A DNA stretch of 64,000 nucleotides from positions 1-64,000 of the forward strand of contig PENC01000016.1 of NCBI GenBank assembly GCA_003674045.1, read 5' to 3'. The translations under genes were made by a program, and so were the position numbers. Below, piece after piece: positions 8,632 to 17,963 of this stretch. The notes beneath the pieces were generated by a model that ran no database searches, was not told the DNA's origin, and saw only the letters and a list, made by a program, of their open reading frames with translations. Numbering within the stretch: position 1 is the first letter of the stretch; every line of letters begins with the position of its first letter. This DNA comes from Streptomyces griseocarneus. Its GTDB lineage: Bacteria > Actinomycetota > Actinomycetes > Streptomycetales > Streptomycetaceae.

Positions 8632-9589
8632 CACCCTCGACGTGGTGCTGCGCCTCGTCGCCGTGTTCGTCGTCTTCCTGGTGCTGCCGCTCGCCATCGG
8701 CCAGACCGAGCACAAGGTCATGGCCCATATGCAGGGGCGCCTCGGGCCGATGTACGCCGGTGGCTTCCACGGCTGGGCGCAGCTCGTCGCGGACGGCGTG
8801 AAGTTCGCGCAGAAGGAGGACGTCGTCCCCGCGGGCGCGGACCGCCGGATCTTCCAGCTCGCGCCCGCCGTCGCCCTCCTCCCGTACCTCCTGGTCCTGA
8901 TCGCCATCCCAGTCGGCCCGGGCAACGCCGTGGGCCAGGCCGTCGACGCGGGCCTCTTCTTCGTCCTCGCCGTGATGGGCGTCGGCGTGCTCGGCTCGCT
9001 GATGGCCGGCTGGGCCTCCGCGAACAAGTTCTCGCTGCTCGGCGGCCTGCGGACCGCCGCCCAGCTGCTGGCGTACGAGCTGCCGATGCTGCTCGCGGCG
9101 GCCTCGGTCGCGATGGCCGCGGGCACCGTCTCGCTGCCCGGGATCGTGGACGCCTTCCACTGGTGGTGGGTGCCCTGGCAGATCGTCGGCGGCCTGGTGT
9201 TCTTCACGGCGGGCCTCGCCGAGCTCCAGCGACCGCCGTTCGACATGCCGGTGGCCGACTCCGAGATCATCTTCGGTGCGTACACCGAGTACACCGGCCT
9301 GCGCTTCGCCCTCTTCCTGCTCTCCGAGTACGCGGGCATCGTGGTCCTCTGCGGCCTCACGACGGTGCTCTTCCTCGGCGGCTGGCACGGCCCGTTCGGT
9401 GCCGACGGCCTCGGCTGGCTGTGGACGCTGCTCAAGACCCTCGTCCTCGCCTTCGTGGTCATCTGGCTGCGCGTCAGCTATCCGCGACTGCGCGAGGACC
9501 AGCTGCAGAAGCTGGCCTGGACGGTGCTCATCCCGCTCGCCCTGGCGCAGATCGCGCTGACCGGCGTCGTCAAGGTGGTGACCCAGTAA
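8624..9589 (+). CDS. nuoH: NADH-quinone oxidoreductase subunit H
   Basis: Membrane subunit that forms the quinone-binding cavity at the junction with the peripheral arm. At 321 residues it has the family length and about eight hydrophobic helices. Conserved pieces are visible: EHKVMAHMQGRLGPMYAGGFHGWAQ (split here as EHKVMAHMQGRLGPMY and GGFHGWAQ), FFTAGLAELQRPPFDMP, and EIIFGAYTEYTGLRF. GTG 8624 overlaps the end of nuoC by eight bases, so translation is probably coupled. It is downstream of nuoC where nuoD-E-F-G would stand in a complete operon. Confidence 0.94.
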   Translation: MSDTLDVVLRLVAVFVVFLVLPLAIGQTEHKVMAHMQGRLGPMYAGGFHGWAQLVADGVKFAQKEDVVPAGADRRIFQLAPAVALLPYLLVLIAIPVGPGNAVGQAVDAGLFFVLAVMGVGVLGSLMAGWASANKFSLLGGLRTAAQLLAYELPMLLAAASVAMAAGTVSLPGIVDAFHWWWVPWQIVGGLVFFTAGLAELQRPPFDMPVADSEIIFGAYTEYTGLRFALFLLSEYAGIVVLCGLTTVLFLGGWHGPFGADGLGWLWTLLKTLVLAFVVIWLRVSYPRLREDQLQKLAWTVLIPLALAQIALTGVVKVVTQ

Positions 9590-10140
9590 TGCCGATCCCC
9601 GGCTCCGGCCTCGCCAAGGGCCTCGCCGTGACCCTGCGCACGATGACGAGGCGTTCGGTCACCGCCCAGTACCCGGAGGTCCAGCCCGAGCTGCCGCCCC
9701 GCACCCGCGGGGTCATCGGCCTGTTCGAGGAGAACTGCACGGTCTGCATGCTCTGCGCCCGTGAGTGCCCGGACTGGTGCATCTACATCGACTCCCACAA
9801 GGAGACCGTGCCCCCGGCCGCCCCCGGCGGCCGCGAGCGCAGCCGCAACGTCCTCGACCGCTTCGCGATCGACTTCTCGCTCTGCATGTACTGCGGCATC
9901 TGCATCGAGGTGTGCCCCTTCGACGCCCTCTTCTGGTCGCCGGAGTTCGAGTACGCCGAGACCGACATCCACGACCTCACCCACGAGCGCGACAAGCTGC
10001 GCGAGTGGATGTGGACGGTGCCGGAGCCGCCCGCGCTGGACGCGGCGGCCGAGGAGCCGAAGGAGATCGCGGCGGCCCGCAAGACCGCGGAGAAGATGGC
10101 GGCCCAGCGGGAGAAGGAGAAAGAGGAGGGAGAAGCATGA
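9589..10140 (+). CDS. nuoI: NADH-quinone oxidoreductase subunit I
   Basis: Ferredoxin-like subunit with two 4Fe-4S clusters that pass electrons toward NuoB. Both binding motifs are intact: Cys50, 53, 56 and 60 (CTVCMLCAREC) and Cys99, 102, 105 and 109 (CMYCGICIEVC). The start ATG overlaps the nuoH stop as TAATG. The last 35 residues are a highly charged Glu/Lys/Arg helix, longer than in many bacteria. Without NuoE/F/G in the operon, this subunit is the likely electron entry point, possibly from ferredoxin; that is inference. Confidence 0.94.
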   Translation: MPIPGSGLAKGLAVTLRTMTRRSVTAQYPEVQPELPPRTRGVIGLFEENCTVCMLCARECPDWCIYIDSHKETVPPAAPGGRERSRNVLDRFAIDFSLCMYCGICIEVCPFDALFWSPEFEYAETDIHDLTHERDKLREWMWTVPEPPALDAAAEEPKEIAAARKTAEKMAAQREKEKEEGEA

Positions 10141-10724
10141 CCGGCACCGTCGCGCTCGCCGCGCAATCGCAGGGCTTCCTCTCCACGTCCGGCGTGGAGA
10201 TCGCCTTCCTCCTGGTCGGCCTGGTCACCTTCGGGGCGGCCCTGGTCACCGTCACCACCAAGCAGCTGGTGCACGCCGCCCTGTGGCTGGTGGTCGCACT
10301 CGGCGGGCTCGCGGTCGAGTACCTCCTGCTCACGGCGGAGTTCATCGCCTGGGTGCAGGTGCTGATCTACGTGGGGTCCGTCGTCGTCCTCCTGCTCTTC
10401 GGGCTGATGCTCACGAAGGCGCCCATCGGCCGCTCCCCGGACGCCGACTCCGGCAACCGGTGGCCCGCGCTCGGGGTCGCCGTCGCCGCTGCCGCGGCGC
10501 TCGTGTGGATCGTCGTCGACGCCTTCCGCACCACCTGGATCGACCTCGACGGCGCCCCCCAGGGCACCACCAAGGTCTCCGGCGAGATCCTCTTCCGGCA
10601 CTGGGTGCTGCCCTTCGAGGCCCTGTCGGTGCTGTTGCTCGCGGCCCTCGTCGGCGCGGTGGTCCTCTCGCGGCGCAAGGCCGACGCGGAGACGGCCGGG
10701 AGCAAGGCAGGGGGGAAGCGCTGA
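10137..10724 (+). CDS. nuoJ: NADH-quinone oxidoreductase subunit J
   Basis: Membrane subunit of complex I with five predicted helices. Typical blocks are TTKQLVHAALWLVVALGG and FIAWVQVLIYVGSVVVLLLF, the latter close to the pi-bulge helix that takes part in conformational coupling. ATGA overlap with nuoI and TGATG overlap with nuoK show tight coupling. The length, 195 residues, is usual for actinobacteria. Confidence 0.92.
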   Translation: MTGTVALAAQSQGFLSTSGVEIAFLLVGLVTFGAALVTVTTKQLVHAALWLVVALGGLAVEYLLLTAEFIAWVQVLIYVGSVVVLLLFGLMLTKAPIGRSPDADSGNRWPALGVAVAAAAALVWIVVDAFRTTWIDLDGAPQGTTKVSGEILFRHWVLPFEALSVLLLAALVGAVVLSRRKADAETAGSKAGGKR

Positions 10725-11089
10725 TGCACCTCGTCTACCCCGCCGTGCTCGCCGCCCTCCTCTTCTGCACCGGCCTCTACGGCGTGCTCGCCCGGCGCAA
10801 CGCGATCCTCGTCCTGATGTCCGTCGAGCTGATGCTCAACGCCGTCAACCTCAACCTCGTCGCCTTCGACGTGTGGCTGCGCGACACGCTCCACGCCGGA
10901 CAGGCGCTCACCCTCTTCACCATCGCCATCGCCGCCGCCGAGATCGGCATCGGCCTGGCGATCGTGCTGCTCGTGTACCGCAACCGCGGCACCGCCGACG
11001 TCGACCGGCTCCGCGACCTCCGCGAGGACGCGCCCGGAGCCGACACCCCGGCCGGTGACCGCGAGAGAACGGCGGAGGCCGCCGCGTGA
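10724..11089 (+). CDS. nuoK: NADH-quinone oxidoreductase subunit K
   Basis: MrpC-like membrane subunit with three helices. The two buried glutamates of the proton path are present, in SVELMLNAVNLNLVAF (helix 2) and AAAEIGIGLAIVLLVYR (helix 3). A polar tail of about 30 residues after the third helix is longer than the family core. It begins at the ATG that overlaps the nuoJ stop and ends four bases into nuoL. Confidence 0.92.
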   Translation: MHLVYPAVLAALLFCTGLYGVLARRNAILVLMSVELMLNAVNLNLVAFDVWLRDTLHAGQALTLFTIAIAAAEIGIGLAIVLLVYRNRGTADVDRLRDLREDAPGADTPAGDRERTAEAAA

Positions 11090-13077
11090 CGACCACGACC
11101 ACCGCCGCACTCGTCCCCCTGCTGCCCTTCCTCGGCGCCGTGGCGGGCCTGCTCCTCGGCCGCCGGGCTCCCGGCTTCGTACGGCCCCTGGCCGTGCTGC
11201 CGACGCTCGCCGCCGCCGTGCTGGCCGCCGTCGTCGCCTGGCGGCAGGGCGGGGGAGACCCCCTCGACGCCGCGACCCGGCTGACGCCCACCGGCTCCGT
11301 GCCGATCGACCTCGCCCTGCACCTCGACGGCTTCGCCGTGCTCGTCGCCGTGCTCGTCGGCGTCGTCGCCACCTGCGTGCAGCTCTACTCGACGGCCTAT
11401 CTGGACGAGGACCCGCGCTACCCGTCCTACGCGGCCCTCGTCTCCCTCTTCACCGCGGCCATGCTGCTCGTCGTCTACTCGGGCGACCTGATGGTGCTGC
11501 TGGTCGGCTGGGAGATCATGGGCATCTGCTCGTACTTCCTGGTCGGCCACTACTGGGAGACCGAGGCCGCGCGCTCCGCCTCCCTCAAGGCGTTCCTGGT
11601 CACCAAGCTCGGCGACGTCCCCTTCCTGATCGGCATCCTCGCGCTGGGCGCCGACGCGGGCACCTTCCGCATCAACGGCATCCTCAGCGCTGTCGGCTCC
11701 GGTGCCATCGAGCACCCGACGCTGATCGCGCTGCTGCTGCTCGCCGGTGTCGCGGGCAAGTCCGCGCAGTTCCCGCTGCACACCTGGCTGCCCGACGCGA
11801 TGGCGGGCCCCACGCCCGTCTCCGCGCTCATCCACGCCGCGACGATGGTCGCGGCCGGTGTCTACTTCGTCGCGCGGCTCCTCCCCCTCTTCACCGCCTC
11901 GGCGGCGGCACTAGTGGTGCTCGCCGTGATGGCGGCGGTCACCATGGTCGGCTCGGCGCTCGCCGCGCTCGCCCAGGACGACATCAAGCGCGTCCTCGCC
12001 TACTCCACCGTGGGCCAGCTCGGCTACATGACCGGCGCCCTCGCCGTGGGCGACCGCGACGCGGCCGTCTTCCACCTCATCACCCACGGTGCCTTCAAGG
12101 CCCTCCTCTTCCTCGGCGCGGGCGTGGTCATCCACGCCGCTGGCACCAACTCGCTCGGCGCCATGGCGCGCATGGGCGGCCTCGCCAAGCGCATCCCCGA
12201 CGCCTACTGGACGATGACCGCCGGCCTGCTCGCGCTCGCCGCGATCCCGCCGTTCAGCGGCTTCTTCTCCAAGGAGGCCGTGCTGGGCGCGGCGGAGCAC
12301 GCCACCGGCGCCGACGCCCACGGCATCCCGCACGCCGCGGGCTGGACCGTCCTCGTGGCCGGGCTGCTCACCGCCCTCCTCACCGCCGCCTACGCCACCC
12401 GGCTGTGGCTGCGCGCCTTCCACGGCACGGGCCCCCAGGTCGCCGATCACGGGCGTCAGCCCGCCGTGATGAACGGCGTCCTCTGGCTCCTCTTCCTCCC
12501 CACCCTCGGGCTCGGCCTGGCGGCCTGGAAGCTCCCCGACTGGTTCGACGGGCGCTCCCTCACCCCGACGCTGACCACCTCCGTCCTCGGCACCGGCGCC
12601 GCCCTGGCCGGCGTGCTCGTCATGTACGCGGCCTGGCGCCGCACCGCCCCCCTCGCGGCCCGTACGCCGCTGGGCGCCGTCGCCGCCGACCCCGACGAGG
12701 CCCCGTACGTCTCCGAAGAGGAGGCCGTCGCGACCCACGTGGCCGCCTACGGGCACATCGCGGGCGCCCACGACCCGGCCGACCCCGGCCGTCTCCTCCT
12801 CGGGCCCCTGTACCGCCACGCCGTCGCGGGCTTCCACCTCGACGCCGTCTACACGGCCCTCTTCGTCCGCCCCGTCAGGGCCGCCGCGGGTCTCGTGCGC
12901 TTCCTCGACCGCGAGGTCGTCGACACCTACGTACGCGGCGCCGGATCCGCCCCCGGCCTGCTCGGCGCGGCCGTGCGCCGGGCCCAGACCGGCAATGTGC
13001 AGACCTACCTCAGCGCCCTTCTCGCCGGCTCCGTCGTCCTGGCCGTCGCCGCCGTGCTCGTAGCCACCGGAGCCTGA
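11086..13077 (+). CDS. nuoL: NADH-quinone oxidoreductase subunit L
   Basis: Largest antiporter-like, proton-pumping subunit, with about 16 helices and a long lateral helix. Key motifs are GWEIMGICSYFLVGHYW, the TWLPDAMAGPTPVSALIHAATMV stretch (split here: TWLPDAMAGPTPVSALIH), and DDIKRVLAYSTVGQLGYM with the conserved lysine. A His-containing helix, FHLITHGAFKALLFLGAG, follows. At 663 residues it has the normal length. GTGA overlap with nuoK. Confidence 0.94.
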   Translation: MTTTTTAALVPLLPFLGAVAGLLLGRRAPGFVRPLAVLPTLAAAVLAAVVAWRQGGGDPLDAATRLTPTGSVPIDLALHLDGFAVLVAVLVGVVATCVQLYSTAYLDEDPRYPSYAALVSLFTAAMLLVVYSGDLMVLLVGWEIMGICSYFLVGHYWETEAARSASLKAFLVTKLGDVPFLIGILALGADAGTFRINGILSAVGSGAIEHPTLIALLLLAGVAGKSAQFPLHTWLPDAMAGPTPVSALIHAATMVAAGVYFVARLLPLFTASAAALVVLAVMAAVTMVGSALAALAQDDIKRVLAYSTVGQLGYMTGALAVGDRDAAVFHLITHGAFKALLFLGAGVVIHAAGTNSLGAMARMGGLAKRIPDAYWTMTAGLLALAAIPPFSGFFSKEAVLGAAEHATGADAHGIPHAAGWTVLVAGLLTALLTAAYATRLWLRAFHGTGPQVADHGRQPAVMNGVLWLLFLPTLGLGLAAWKLPDWFDGRSLTPTLTTSVLGTGAALAGVLVMYAAWRRTAPLAARTPLGAVAADPDEAPYVSEEEAVATHVAAYGHIAGAHDPADPGRLLLGPLYRHAVAGFHLDAVYTALFVRPVRAAAGLVRFLDREVVDTYVRGAGSAPGLLGAAVRRAQTGNVQTYLSALLAGSVVLAVAAVLVATGA

Positions 13078-13079
13078 CC

Positions 13080-14672
13080 GTGAGTCATACCGTCATGCAG
13101 ATCCTCCTCGCTGCGACCGTCGTCGTCCCCCTCCTCGGCGCCGTCGCCGCCCTGCTCCCGGCCCCGCCCGGGCTCAAGGGCCACCACCCCGACCAGGCCG
13201 TGCTCCGCCACGGCGTCACCGTCACCGGCCTGGTGCTGGCCCTCACGATCGCCCTCGCGATCGGCTTCGACCGCGCCCACCCCGCGCGGATGCAGGGCAC
13301 CACCGACATCAGCTGGATCCCCGCCCTCGGTATCCGGATCCACCTGGGCATCGACGGCGTCTCGCTCCCCCTCCTCGTGCTCACCGCGCTGCTGACGTTC
13401 CTCTGCGCGCTGTACAGCTACTTCAAAATGCCCGAAGGCCCGTCACCCAAGGCATTCGTCGCGCTGATCCTCGTCCTCGAAGCCGGGACCCTCGCCAGCT
13501 TCGCCGTCCTCGACCTCGTGCTCTTCTTCCTGGCGTTCGAGACGGTGCTCATCCCGATGTACTTCCTCATCGCCCGCTGGGGCGGCGAGGACAGGGAGCG
13601 CGCCGCCTGGCGCTTCATCCTCTACACGCTGCTCGGCTCCGTCGTGATGCTGCTCGGCCTCCTCCTCATCGGGGTCAAGGGCGGCACCTTCGACATGGTG
13701 GCACTCGCCACTGACAACGGCTCCGGCCTCAGCCACTCCACGCAGCTCATCGCCGTTCTGGCCATCGGGACCGGACTGGCCGTCAAAGCCCCGATGTGGC
13801 CGCTGCACTCCTGGCTGCCCGACGCCCACACCGCCGCCCCGACCGTCGGCTCCGTGCTCCTCGCGGGCGTCCTGCTGAAGATGGGCACGTACGGCTTCGT
13901 CCGCATCCTCCTGCCCATCGCCCCCGACGGCGTGCACACCTTCGCGCCCTACCTCGCGGCCTTCGCGGTCGTCGGCATCATCTACGGCTCGCTGGCCTGC
14001 CTCGCGCTCGCCCGCAGCGGCGGCAAGGGAGACCTCAAGCGCCTCATCGCGTACTCCTCCGTGGGCCACATGGGCTTCGTCCTCCTGGGCATCGCCACCC
14101 TCACGCCCACCGGCATCAACGGCGCCCTCTTCGCCAACATCGCCCACGGCCTCATCACCGGCCTCCTCTTCTTCCTGGTCGGCGCCATCAAGGACCGGCA
14201 CGGCACCAGCGACCTCGACACCCTCTCGGGTGCCACCGGCGCCGCGCTCTACGGCCGGGCACCCCGCCTCGGCGGCCTCCTGGCCTTCGCCGCCGTCGCC
14301 TCCCTCGGCCTGCCCGGACTCGCCGGGTTCTGGGGCGAGATGCTCGCCATGCTCGGCTCCTTCCGGCCCGCCGACGGGCTCAGCCGCCCCGCCTACCTCA
14401 CGTTCATGGCCCTCGCGGGCTTCGGCACGCTGCTCACCGCCGCGTACATGCTGGTCGTCATCCGCCGGGTGTGCATGGGCGGCAACGGCTCGCAGGACAC
14501 CGGCCTGGCCGTGCACCCGGGCGCCTCCGGCACCGCCGTCGCCGACGTCCGGACGTACGAACTCGCCGCCTGGACCCCTCTCGTCGCCCTCACCGTCCTC
14601 GCCGGCCTGTGGCCCGCAGCCCTCCTCGGGCTCACCGACCCGGCCGTTCAGCAGCTCCTCGGAGGCAACTGA
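13080..14672 (+). CDS. nuoM: NADH-quinone oxidoreductase subunit M
   Basis: Second antiporter-like proton-pumping subunit, with about 14 helices. Visible hallmarks are LGIDGVSLPLLVLTALLTF, FFLAFETVLIPMYFLI with the conserved Glu, PLHSWLPDAHTAAPTVGSVL, and DLKRLIAYSSVGHMGFVLLG with the buried Lys. The start is GTG 13080, with ggag seven bases upstream and two bases after the nuoL stop. The product is 530 residues. Confidence 0.94.
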   Translation: MSHTVMQILLAATVVVPLLGAVAALLPAPPGLKGHHPDQAVLRHGVTVTGLVLALTIALAIGFDRAHPARMQGTTDISWIPALGIRIHLGIDGVSLPLLVLTALLTFLCALYSYFKMPEGPSPKAFVALILVLEAGTLASFAVLDLVLFFLAFETVLIPMYFLIARWGGEDRERAAWRFILYTLLGSVVMLLGLLLIGVKGGTFDMVALATDNGSGLSHSTQLIAVLAIGTGLAVKAPMWPLHSWLPDAHTAAPTVGSVLLAGVLLKMGTYGFVRILLPIAPDGVHTFAPYLAAFAVVGIIYGSLACLALARSGGKGDLKRLIAYSSVGHMGFVLLGIATLTPTGINGALFANIAHGLITGLLFFLVGAIKDRHGTSDLDTLSGATGAALYGRAPRLGGLLAFAAVASLGLPGLAGFWGEMLAMLGSFRPADGLSRPAYLTFMALAGFGTLLTAAYMLVVIRRVCMGGNGSQDTGLAVHPGASGTAVADVRTYELAAWTPLVALTVLAGLWPAALLGLTDPAVQQLLGGN

Positions 14673-16183
14673 TGGGCTCCCTGGTCCAGTCCGTCGACTG
14701 GCTCGCCATCGCACCGCCCACCGTCACCGCCGCCGTGGCGCTCGTCGTCCTGGTCGCCGACCTCTTCGTGCCCGAGCACAGGAAGCCCCTCCTGGGCGGG
14801 ATCGCGATCGGCGGCCTCGTGCTCGCCGGGCTCTCGCTGCTGCCGCTGCTCGACGGGGACCGCAGCACCTTCTGCCTGACGTCGGGCACGCGCGCGTGCA
14901 GCTACACCGCCGACCACTTCACGCTCGTCGTGCAGTTCCTGGTGCTCGGCGGCGCCCTGCTGACGGCCCTGCTGTCCGTCAGCGACATCACCGACTCCCG
15001 GCTGCCCTCCGGCGAGTACTGGTTCCTGCTGCTGTCCTCCGCCGCGGGCGCCGCCCTGCTGCCCGCCGCCCGGGACCTCGCGACCCTCGTCGTCGCCCTC
15101 GAAGTGGCCTCGCTGCCCGCCTTCGCCCTCGTCGGCCTGCGCCGGGGCGACCGCCGTTCCTCCGAGGCGGCGCTGAAGTTCTTCCTGTCGTCCGTGACGG
15201 CCACGGCCGTGATGCTCCTGGGCGTCAGCTTCGTCTACGCGAGCACCGACACCCTGCACCTCACCCAGGTGGCCGACGCCCTCACCCAGGTCGACCCCCG
15301 GCTCGACGTCCTCGCCCAGGCGGGCGTCGCCCTCACCCTGGTCGGCTTCGCCTTCAAGACCGCGGCCGTCCCCTTCCACTTCTGGGTGCCCGACACCTAC
15401 GTGGGCGCCCCGCTGCCCATCGCGGCCTACCTCTCCGTGGTCGGCAAGGCCGTCGGCTTCACCGGCCTCATCCTGGTGACCGTCGTCGCCTTCCCCGCGT
15501 ACGCGGACGTCTGGGGCCCCGTGCTCGCCGTCCTTGCCGCGCTCACCATGACCGTCGGCAACGCCGCCGCGCTGCGCCAGCGCCCCGACCGCGCGCACAG
15601 CGCCGTACGCCTCCTCGCCTGGTCCTCCGTCGGTCAGGCGGGCTACCTGCTGGTGCCGATCGCGGCCGCCGCGTACGCCGACGACCCCGGGCACGCCATC
15701 GGCTCCACCGTCGCGTACGCCCTGATGTACGCCGCCGTGAACCTCGGCGCCTTCGCCGTCGCCGGGCTCGTGGCCCGTACGAGCCCCGCCAACCGGATCG
15801 CCGACTACCGCGGCCTGTACGCCCGCCGCCCGCTCGCCGCCCTGGCACTCGGTTTCTTCCTGCTCTGCCTCGCGGGGCTGCCGCCGGGTGTCATCGGGCT
15901 GTTCGCGAAGGTCACCGTCTTCTCGGCGGCCGTGGACGCGGGGCTCGGCTGGCTGGCCGTCGTGATGGCCGTGAACGTCGTGATCGCGCTCTACTACTAC
16001 CTCCAGTGGACGGCGGCGCTGTTCCGCCCGGCGGAGGAGACGGCGGAGGCTGCGGCAGGGGAGAAGCACGCGCGCGTGCCGCTGCCCCTGGCCACCGCGA
16101 TGACGCTGGCCGCCGTCCTCGGCATCGCCCTCTCCGGAGCCCCGCAGCTCGTCCTGCGCTTCGCCTCGGGGGCGCTGCTGTAG
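14672..16183 (+). CDS. nuoN: NADH-quinone oxidoreductase subunit N
   Basis: Third antiporter-like subunit and last gene of the operon. Motifs include LVVALEVASLPAFALVGLRR with the conserved Glu, PFHFWVPDTYVGAPLPIAAYLS, and RLLAWSSVGQAGYLLVPIA. In that last block a Trp-Ser-Ser pattern stands where NuoL and NuoM have a Lys-preceded Tyr-Ser motif. The ATG overlaps the nuoM stop as TGATG. At 503 residues it is full length. No clear terminator follows before htpX. Confidence 0.93.
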   Translation: MGSLVQSVDWLAIAPPTVTAAVALVVLVADLFVPEHRKPLLGGIAIGGLVLAGLSLLPLLDGDRSTFCLTSGTRACSYTADHFTLVVQFLVLGGALLTALLSVSDITDSRLPSGEYWFLLLSSAAGAALLPAARDLATLVVALEVASLPAFALVGLRRGDRRSSEAALKFFLSSVTATAVMLLGVSFVYASTDTLHLTQVADALTQVDPRLDVLAQAGVALTLVGFAFKTAAVPFHFWVPDTYVGAPLPIAAYLSVVGKAVGFTGLILVTVVAFPAYADVWGPVLAVLAALTMTVGNAAALRQRPDRAHSAVRLLAWSSVGQAGYLLVPIAAAAYADDPGHAIGSTVAYALMYAAVNLGAFAVAGLVARTSPANRIADYRGLYARRPLAALALGFFLLCLAGLPPGVIGLFAKVTVFSAAVDAGLGWLAVVMAVNVVIALYYYLQWTAALFRPAEETAEAAAGEKHARVPLPLATAMTLAAVLGIALSGAPQLVLRFASGALL

Positions 16184-16394
16184 CGCGCGGGGGGCCTGCG
16201 GGCCCCTCACTCGTACGGCCCACGCGCGCCACCGGTGCACAAGGGAACTAGCGGGCTTCACCTGGCGTTGACCAGTACGGAAGGTTCCACTGGAGACCCC
16301 ATGGGAGCTCCCGCGGAAGGCCGTCGGCACACCGTCGGCCACGGTGAAACACCGCAGCAAAAGGGTTCCCCCCGCACCATTTGGAGGGCGTACC

Positions 16395-17258
16395 GTGCAC
16401 CGCCGGCACAACGGGCTCAGGACCGCCGTCCTGCTCGGGGCGCTGTCCGCGCTCATCATCGTCATCGGCAGCCTCTTCGGACGGGCGGGCCTGGTCGTCG
16501 CCGTCCTGGTGGCACTCGGCACCAACGCCTACGCCTACTGGAACAGCGACAAGATCGCCCTGCGGGCCATGCGCGCCCGCCCCGTCAGCGAGTTCGAGGC
16601 CCCGCAGCTCTACCGCATGGTGCGCGAGCTCTCCACGGCCGCGCGCCAGCCCATGCCACGGCTCTACATCTCGCCGACCGAGGCGCCCAACGCCTTCGCC
16701 ACCGGCCGCAACCCCCGCAACGCCGCCGTGTGCTGCACCGACGGCATCCTGCGCATCCTGGACGAGCGCGAGCTGCGCGGGGTCATCGGCCACGAGCTGA
16801 GCCATGTCTACAACCGCGACATCCTGATCTCCTCGGTCGCGGGCGCGCTCGCCTCGGTGGTGATGTTCCTGGTGAACTTCGCCTGGCTGATCCCCTTCGG
16901 CAGGTCGGACGACGACGAGGGCCCCGGCATCGTCGGGATGATCATGATCATGCTGCTCGGCCCGATCGCGGCCTCGCTCATCCAGCTCGCCGTCAGCCGC
17001 TCCCGGGAGTACGAGGCCGACGCCTCGGGCGCCCGCCTCACCGGCGACCCCCTCGCTCTGGCCTCGGCCCTCCGCAAGCTGGAAGCGGGCACGCAGCGCC
17101 TCCCGCTGCCCCCTGAGCCCCGCATCGAGACGGCGAGCCACATGATGATCGCCAACCCCTTCCGCGCGGGCGAGGGCCTCTCCAAGCTCTTCTCCACCCA
17201 CCCGCCCATGGCCGAACGCGTCCGCCGCCTGGAGGGCATGGCGGGGCAGCGGCTCTAG
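16395..17258 (+). CDS. htpX: M48 zinc metalloprotease HtpX
   Basis: Membrane-bound endopeptidase involved in quality control of membrane proteins. Two hydrophobic helices lie at about residues 10-48. The zinc site GHELSHVYNRD gives HELSH at 133-137, and the third ligand Glu205 lies in SREYEAD. Two further hydrophobic segments lie between them, at about 145-165 and 177-200. Start GTG 16395 (VHRRHNGLRT) has ggaggg with good spacing; the longer in-frame reading adds 17 residues before this site. At 287 residues it has the family length. Confidence 0.92.
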   Translation: MHRRHNGLRTAVLLGALSALIIVIGSLFGRAGLVVAVLVALGTNAYAYWNSDKIALRAMRARPVSEFEAPQLYRMVRELSTAARQPMPRLYISPTEAPNAFATGRNPRNAAVCCTDGILRILDERELRGVIGHELSHVYNRDILISSVAGALASVVMFLVNFAWLIPFGRSDDDEGPGIVGMIMIMLLGPIAASLIQLAVSRSREYEADASGARLTGDPLALASALRKLEAGTQRLPLPPEPRIETASHMMIANPFRAGEGLSKLFSTHPPMAERVRRLEGMAGQRL

Positions 17259-17444
17259 AGCTCTTCCAGGGGCTGCCGGGGTAGCGTCTCCGGTGCCTCC
17301 GGGGCGGCGGATTCAGGACAAGGCCGCGCAGCTCCACCGGAGTTGCCTCGTCCGGCCGCCGCACGCCCGTGACCTCGCGCAACCGTCCGTGAGGGCTGCG
17401 GCGTCCCCCTCGCCAGGGACTGATTCGCGTGGGAGGCTGTTTTT

Positions 17445-17843
17445 ATGAGGTTCATCCTGAATGTGATCTGGCTGGTGCTGTGCGGCCTCTGGATGGCCAT
17501 CGGCTACGTCATCGCCGGCTTGATCTGCTGTGTCCTCATCATCACGATTCCGTTCGGAATCGCGTCGTTCCGCATCGCCGGCTTCGCCCTGTGGCCCTTC
17601 GGCCGGACGACGGTGGAGCGGAGGGACGCCGGAGCGGGCTCGCTCATCGGCAACGTCATCTGGTTCGTCTTCGCGGGCTGGTGGCTGGCGCTCGGCCACA
17701 TCTTCACCGGCATCGCGCTGTGCCTGACCATCATCGGAATCCCGCTGGGCATAGCGAACTTCAAGCTGATTCCGATCTCGCTGATGCCGCTCGGCCGCGA
17801 GATCGTCTCGACGGACGAGGCCTACGCGGGCTACCGCTGGTAG
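17445..17843 (+). CDS. YccF-domain inner-membrane protein
   Basis: Small membrane protein of the YccF family, 132 residues. It consists of two similar halves, each with a hydrophobic stretch ending in ITIPFGIASFRIAGFALWPFG (first half) or IGIPLGIANFKLIPISLMPLG (second half), the family duplication. ATG 17445 follows gtgggaggctg. The function of the family is not known. It ends just before a strong bidirectional hairpin shared with the convergent yajQ gene. Confidence 0.85.
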   Translation: MRFILNVIWLVLCGLWMAIGYVIAGLICCVLIITIPFGIASFRIAGFALWPFGRTTVERRDAGAGSLIGNVIWFVFAGWWLALGHIFTGIALCLTIIGIPLGIANFKLIPISLMPLGREIVSTDEAYAGYRW

Positions 17844-17888
17844 GTACCCGGCCCCCGCGCGACGGCGGGGGCCGACGGCCTCCCGGAA

Positions 17889-17938
17889 ACACCGCGAGGG
17901 CGCGCCGGAGTTCCTTCCCCGGCGCGCCCTCGCGGTGT
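17889..17938. terminator. Bidirectional terminator, perfect 20-bp stem
   Basis: The arm 17889-17908 (acaccgcgagggcgcgccgg) pairs perfectly with 17919-17938 around a ten-base loop. It lies between two convergent genes and can serve both. No T-run on either strand, which is usual for Streptomyces. A second, weaker hairpin (ggcccccgc/gcgggggcc) sits just before it at about 17849-17875. Confidence 0.8.
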
Positions 17939-17963
17939 CGGTCCCGCGTCAGTCGTGGTGCGA

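Noticed and set aside
8632..9588. Hidden or fused nuoD
   Set aside because: The space between nuoC and nuoI is filled by nuoH, and the nuoC tail lacks any NuoD motif.
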